Source: CAMBDR01 sp046597185 | Lineage (GTDB): Bacteria; Pseudomonadota; Gammaproteobacteria; Burkholderiales; Burkholderiaceae_D | Direction: 5' to 3' | Assembly (NCBI GenBank): GCA_046597185.1 | Contig: JBKJLF010000008.1 | Coordinates: 1 to 14,808 of the forward strand | Length of the DNA: 14,808 nt | Shown: piece by piece, positions 11,991-14,808 of the stretch | Layout: each line of letters opens with the position of its first letter | Position numbering within the stretch: position 1 is the stretch's first letter | Program-made: the position numbers and the translations under genes | The notes under the pieces: generated by a model | Told to the model about the DNA's origin: nothing | The model's database searches: none | The model's input: only the letters and a program-made list of their open reading frames with translations

Positions 11991-14123
11991 TTGTGCGGTA
12001 CTGCCGCCGTACTGGGTCTGGCGGGCGCGCCCCACGCGCAGCAGGCACAGCAAGCAGACAAAGCACCCGAAGTCGAAACGGTCGTGGTGACCGCACAGAA
12101 ACGCGAACAGCTTTTGCAGGATGTACCTGTCTCGGTCAGCGTATTTAGCACCAAGGCGCTGCAAAATGCCAAAGTGGATACCGGTACCGAGATCGCGCGG
12201 CTGGTGCCCAATTTGCGGGTATCGGTGCTGGGTGATGAGTCGCAACCCAAATTTTCATTACGCGGTATTTCTACCCCCGAGTTCAATTTGAACGCAATTT
12301 CGCCCACTGGTGCTTTTTTTGATGAAGTTTATGTCGGCGCACCGTTTCTTGGCGGCGCACAGATTTTTGATATCGAACGCGTCGAGGTCTTGCGCGGCCC
12401 ACAAGGCACGCTGTTTGGCAAAAATACCACTGCTGGCGCAGTCAATTTCATTTCAAAACGTCCCAGATTCCGCCAAGAAGGTGAACTGACGCTGGGCATC
12501 GGCAGCCATAATCTGAAAGAAGCCAAGGGTGTAATCGAAGTGCCGCTGATTGACCAACGCTTGACTGCCCGCTTCGCTTTCACCGGTGCCCATTCCGGCG
12601 ACTATATTGAAAACGTCAACCCGGCAGGCCATGACCTGTCCAATATCGACCGTAAAGCTGCCCGCCTGACGCTGGGTTTCAAGGATGGCAGCGACTTTAA
12701 CGCCACGCTGCGCTTGTTCTCGGTGCGAAATAATGCCGATGCCATCGGTGCCATCAATGAAGGCCTGTTGCCCGGCGGCGTGAATGCCTTTGGCAGAAAC
12801 CCGCGCATCAATCCCTTTACTGGCAGCCCACTAAGCCGCACCCAAACCGCGACTGATCGCTCGGGTGTGATTGAAGTGCGCGGCGGTGGCGGCTACCTGA
12901 CCCTGAACAAGCAAGTTCAATACGGCACCATTACCTCGATTACCTCTTACCTGAATGGCCGTTTTTTGAATCTGGTCGATGGTGACGGCAGCATCGATCC
13001 ACTGATCCACGTGGACTTTCATTCGGACACCAAAGAACTGAGCCAGGATCTGCGTTTTTCCTCGTCATTCGATGGCCCGTTCCAGATGATTGCCGGGCTG
13101 TATCATCAGCGTGACGATCTTGACATCGCCACCACTTACCTCCTGTTTGCCGGCCCACCGAATTTTCCGATACTCAACCAAAGCTATCGCCAGGCACGCC
13201 GCTCCAATGCGGCCTATGTCGATGGCACTTACGCGCTCAACAAAATGCTGACCGTGTATGGCGGCTTGCGCTACACCCGTGATGAAGGGGTGTTGAATGG
13301 TTTCCAGGTGATTCCGCTGATTCCGCGCCAGGCCGATCTGACCTATAGCAATGGCAAGCCAACCGGGCGCATCGGCATGAGTGCCACCCTTTCACCCGAT
13401 TTGCTGGTGTTTGGCCATTATGCACGCGGCTACCGCAGCAGCGCATTCAATGGCGGTGCGTTGACCAATCCGGCCGATGTCAATGTAGCCAAACCGGAGA
13501 GTTTGGATTCGTTCGAGTTTGGTGTGAAGTCGCAGTCATTTAACCGCACCCTGACGCTCAACGCAACGGCGTTTTTCTACCAATTCAAGGATCAGCAATT
13601 TATCAATATTGTGGGCATCGGCAACCAGCAACTGGTGAATGCGGGTAAATCGCGGATTACGGGCGGTGAAATTGAGGCGGTATTGACCCCCACCAAAGGC
13701 TTGCGCATGAGCTTGGGCCTGGGCTTACTCGATACACAATATCGCACCCTGAACCTGAACGGCGTCAATCTGTCGGGCAAGCAACTGATTGAAGCGCCCA
13801 AATACACGGCCAATGCGGCACTGGACTACAGCACACCCATCGGCGCTTACACCTTGAACTGGCATAGCGATGCCACCTTTATTGGCGCGCAGTATTTCCT
13901 GGCATCCAATATACCCGGTTCCCGCGTTGGTGCAAGTAAAGACGTGGCTGCCAGAGTTGCCTTGGTCAGCCCATCGAAGAAATACGAGTTCGCCGTGTAT
14001 GGTAAAAACCTCACCGACAACCAGGTTTCGACCGGTGTGACGATTGACCCAACCACACAATCCAGGTTCACCACCGTGCCTTATCCACGCCGCTATGGTG
14101 TGGAAATGACGGCACGTTTCTAA
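11961..14123 (+). CDS. TonB-dependent outer-membrane receptor
   Basis: A 720-aa receptor for active uptake of an unknown ligand across the outer membrane, powered by TonB-ExbBD. Residues 1-26 are a signal peptide (cleavage after APHA). The N-terminal plug domain has ETVVVTAQKREQLLQDVPVS (about 39-58), ARLVPNLRVS, the FSLRGIS motif, and IERVEVLRGPQGTLFGKNTTAGAVNFISKRP (about 138-168). The rest is a beta-barrel rich in alternating aromatics, with VYGGLRYTRDEG, FGHYARGYRSSAFNGGAL and PESLDSFEFGVKS segments, ending in the typical C-terminal Phe (VEMTARF). The subtype (CirA/FyuA-like 'VVVTAQKRE' group) does not reveal the ligand. The first codons ATGAAGAAAACG, ATGAAAAATTCG, ATGACC repeat with a 12-bp period and resemble the mdcA repeat unit. 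The ribosome-binding site is a weak AAGAAAG. Confidence 0.92.
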   Translation: MKKTMKNSMTLCGTAAVLGLAGAPHAQQAQQADKAPEVETVVVTAQKREQLLQDVPVSVSVFSTKALQNAKVDTGTEIARLVPNLRVSVLGDESQPKFSLRGISTPEFNLNAISPTGAFFDEVYVGAPFLGGAQIFDIERVEVLRGPQGTLFGKNTTAGAVNFISKRPRFRQEGELTLGIGSHNLKEAKGVIEVPLIDQRLTARFAFTGAHSGDYIENVNPAGHDLSNIDRKAARLTLGFKDGSDFNATLRLFSVRNNADAIGAINEGLLPGGVNAFGRNPRINPFTGSPLSRTQTATDRSGVIEVRGGGGYLTLNKQVQYGTITSITSYLNGRFLNLVDGDGSIDPLIHVDFHSDTKELSQDLRFSSSFDGPFQMIAGLYHQRDDLDIATTYLLFAGPPNFPILNQSYRQARRSNAAYVDGTYALNKMLTVYGGLRYTRDEGVLNGFQVIPLIPRQADLTYSNGKPTGRIGMSATLSPDLLVFGHYARGYRSSAFNGGALTNPADVNVAKPESLDSFEFGVKSQSFNRTLTLNATAFFYQFKDQQFINIVGIGNQQLVNAGKSRITGGEIEAVLTPTKGLRMSLGLGLLDTQYRTLNLNGVNLSGKQLIEAPKYTANAALDYSTPIGAYTLNWHSDATFIGAQYFLASNIPGSRVGASKDVAARVALVSPSKKYEFAVYGKNLTDNQVSTGVTIDPTTQSRFTTVPYPRRYGVEMTARF

Positions 14124-14135
14124 CTTTGACAATAG

Positions 14136-14170
14136 CCCACCGATAACAACACAGCACTGTTATCGGTGGG
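14136..14170 (+). terminator. Strong hairpin terminator after the TonB receptor
   Basis: CCCACCGATAACA (14136-14148) pairs perfectly over 13 bp with TGTTATCGGTGGG (14158-14170) around a 9-nt loop. It starts 12 bp after the receptor stop codon. The sequence after it (ATTATTCGTG) has only a short T content, so it is either an intrinsic terminator with a weak tail or an mRNA 3'-end stabiliser. Confidence 0.75.
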
Positions 14171-14808
14171 ATTATTCGTGTCAAAAAGACGATACAAATA
14201 GCCTTTGCGCGCGCATACGGAAGCGCTTAAGGGGCGATTCTCTTGAGAATCATCGTGTTTTTCTGCTTTAGAGTAAATGCTCGAATATGACCAGTAAATG
14301 CATAAGTTCTAGTTATTTGTATTGATTTATCTAAATTCCAAAGCCTACCTTCAGCTCAGCGAATTTCCAATCTGGACAGAAACATCATAGATTCGCTCTG
14401 ACTTAACTTGCTAAAATAACAAATATCACCGCCGCACCAAATCGGCAACGAGCCAATTATGTTGAATCATTTCCGCGCGGTAACGGGGGAGTGTCAGAGA
14501 GGCAGTTCGTCTTTTTTGCGCCGAAAAGCAAGAAATATCTTACAAAAACACACCGCAATTAATCTTAAATTTTTCCCAATAGAATTGAGCTATGAGATAT
14601 AACACCTGACCAACGCAATCTTCACACCGATTGTGACCAGTTTTAACTGGCTACCCCGTCAGTATAGATTGAATGATTGCACCTACTTGGTGCATTGCGT
14701 AACTGTCAAAGAAATTCGCCTGAGTTTAAGGCAACATTAATCGACAGGAATATTGATTGCAAGATATACTTTCCCCACTTTAATATTTCCTCCTGGGGGT
14801 TGGTTTTG
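14171..14808. other. AT-rich intergenic region with small dyads, no gene recognised
   Basis: No open frame here has both a ribosome-binding site and protein-like composition. Small symmetrical elements are present: GATTCTC-TT-GAGAATC (14236-14251), CCAGTT-TT-AACTGG (14637-14650) and TGCACC-TACTT-GGTGCA (14678-14694). These could be operators or upstream elements of a gene beyond the right edge, but short dyads of this size also arise by chance. No tRNA, rRNA or riboswitch was recognised. Confidence 0.4.

Noticed and set aside
14459..14602. 46-codon plus-strand open frame in the right intergenic region
   Set aside because: No convincing ribosome-binding site and no protein-like pattern; consistent with chance.

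Overview
The window reads as chromosomal DNA of a Gram-negative bacterium. It encodes a TonB-dependent outer-membrane receptor, an EpsC/SatA-type serine acetyltransferase and a biotin-independent malonate decarboxylase (Mdc) operon, and it has moderate GC content. This combination fits a betaproteobacterium (Burkholderiales or Neisseriales relatives), but the genus cannot be fixed from the sequence alone.

Layout. (1) 1-3013: the tail of a + strand gene, then a three-gene minus-strand operon. The operon encodes a 707-aa flavin/[4Fe-4S] amine dehydrogenase of the trimethylamine/histamine dehydrogenase family, followed by two small ferredoxin-fold alpha/beta-barrel proteins (DUF1330 and Dabb types). 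An 8+8 bp inverted repeat lies just upstream of the first gene. (2) 3251-3391: a 46-aa small protein gene. (3) 3519-4433 (minus): serine O-acetyltransferase. (4) 4565-9943 (plus): mdcA-mdcC-mdcD-mdcE-mdcG-mdcB, mostly with overlapping stop/start codons. It encodes the malonate decarboxylase complex plus the two enzymes that make and attach its 2'-(5''-triphosphoribosyl)-3'-dephospho-CoA prosthetic group. No mdcH, malonate transporter or mdcR is present in the window. (5) 10001-11480: a patchwork of debris made of the C-terminal third of a sugar-nucleotide epimerase/dehydratase, an intact cupin gene, the 5' part of a secreted-protein gene, and an internally deleted IS1182-type transposase fragment that appears to have cut it. 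(6) 11662-11784: a 40-aa repeat-bearing small ORF. (7) 11961-14123: the TonB-dependent receptor, closed by a strong hairpin. (8) 14171-14808: AT-rich DNA without a recognisable gene but with several small dyads.

The most unusual feature is the recurrence of short tandem repeats. In-frame 12-bp (tetrapeptide) arrays occur in mdcA (M-T-N-S), mdcG (E-S-Q-N), mdcB (D-L-Q-G/D-S-H-N) and the 40-aa ORF (P-E-S-H), with a degenerate version at the start of the TonB receptor. There is also an 11-bp array upstream of that receptor and 10-bp and 9-bp arrays overlapping the stop codons of two other genes. Several arrays share the core GA(A/T)TCACA. They sit at start codons, in probable surface loops, at stop codons and in a promoter region. 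This suggests a genome-wide process of short-repeat expansion that could tune initiation, loop length or promoter geometry without shifting frames.

Functionally, the Mdc genes should convert malonate to acetate and CO2 through acetyl-/malonyl-ACP. The amine dehydrogenase operon probably oxidises an amine other than trimethylamine, because two of the three aromatic bowl residues are replaced by acidic ones. All family assignments come from reading the protein sequences; no database search was run.
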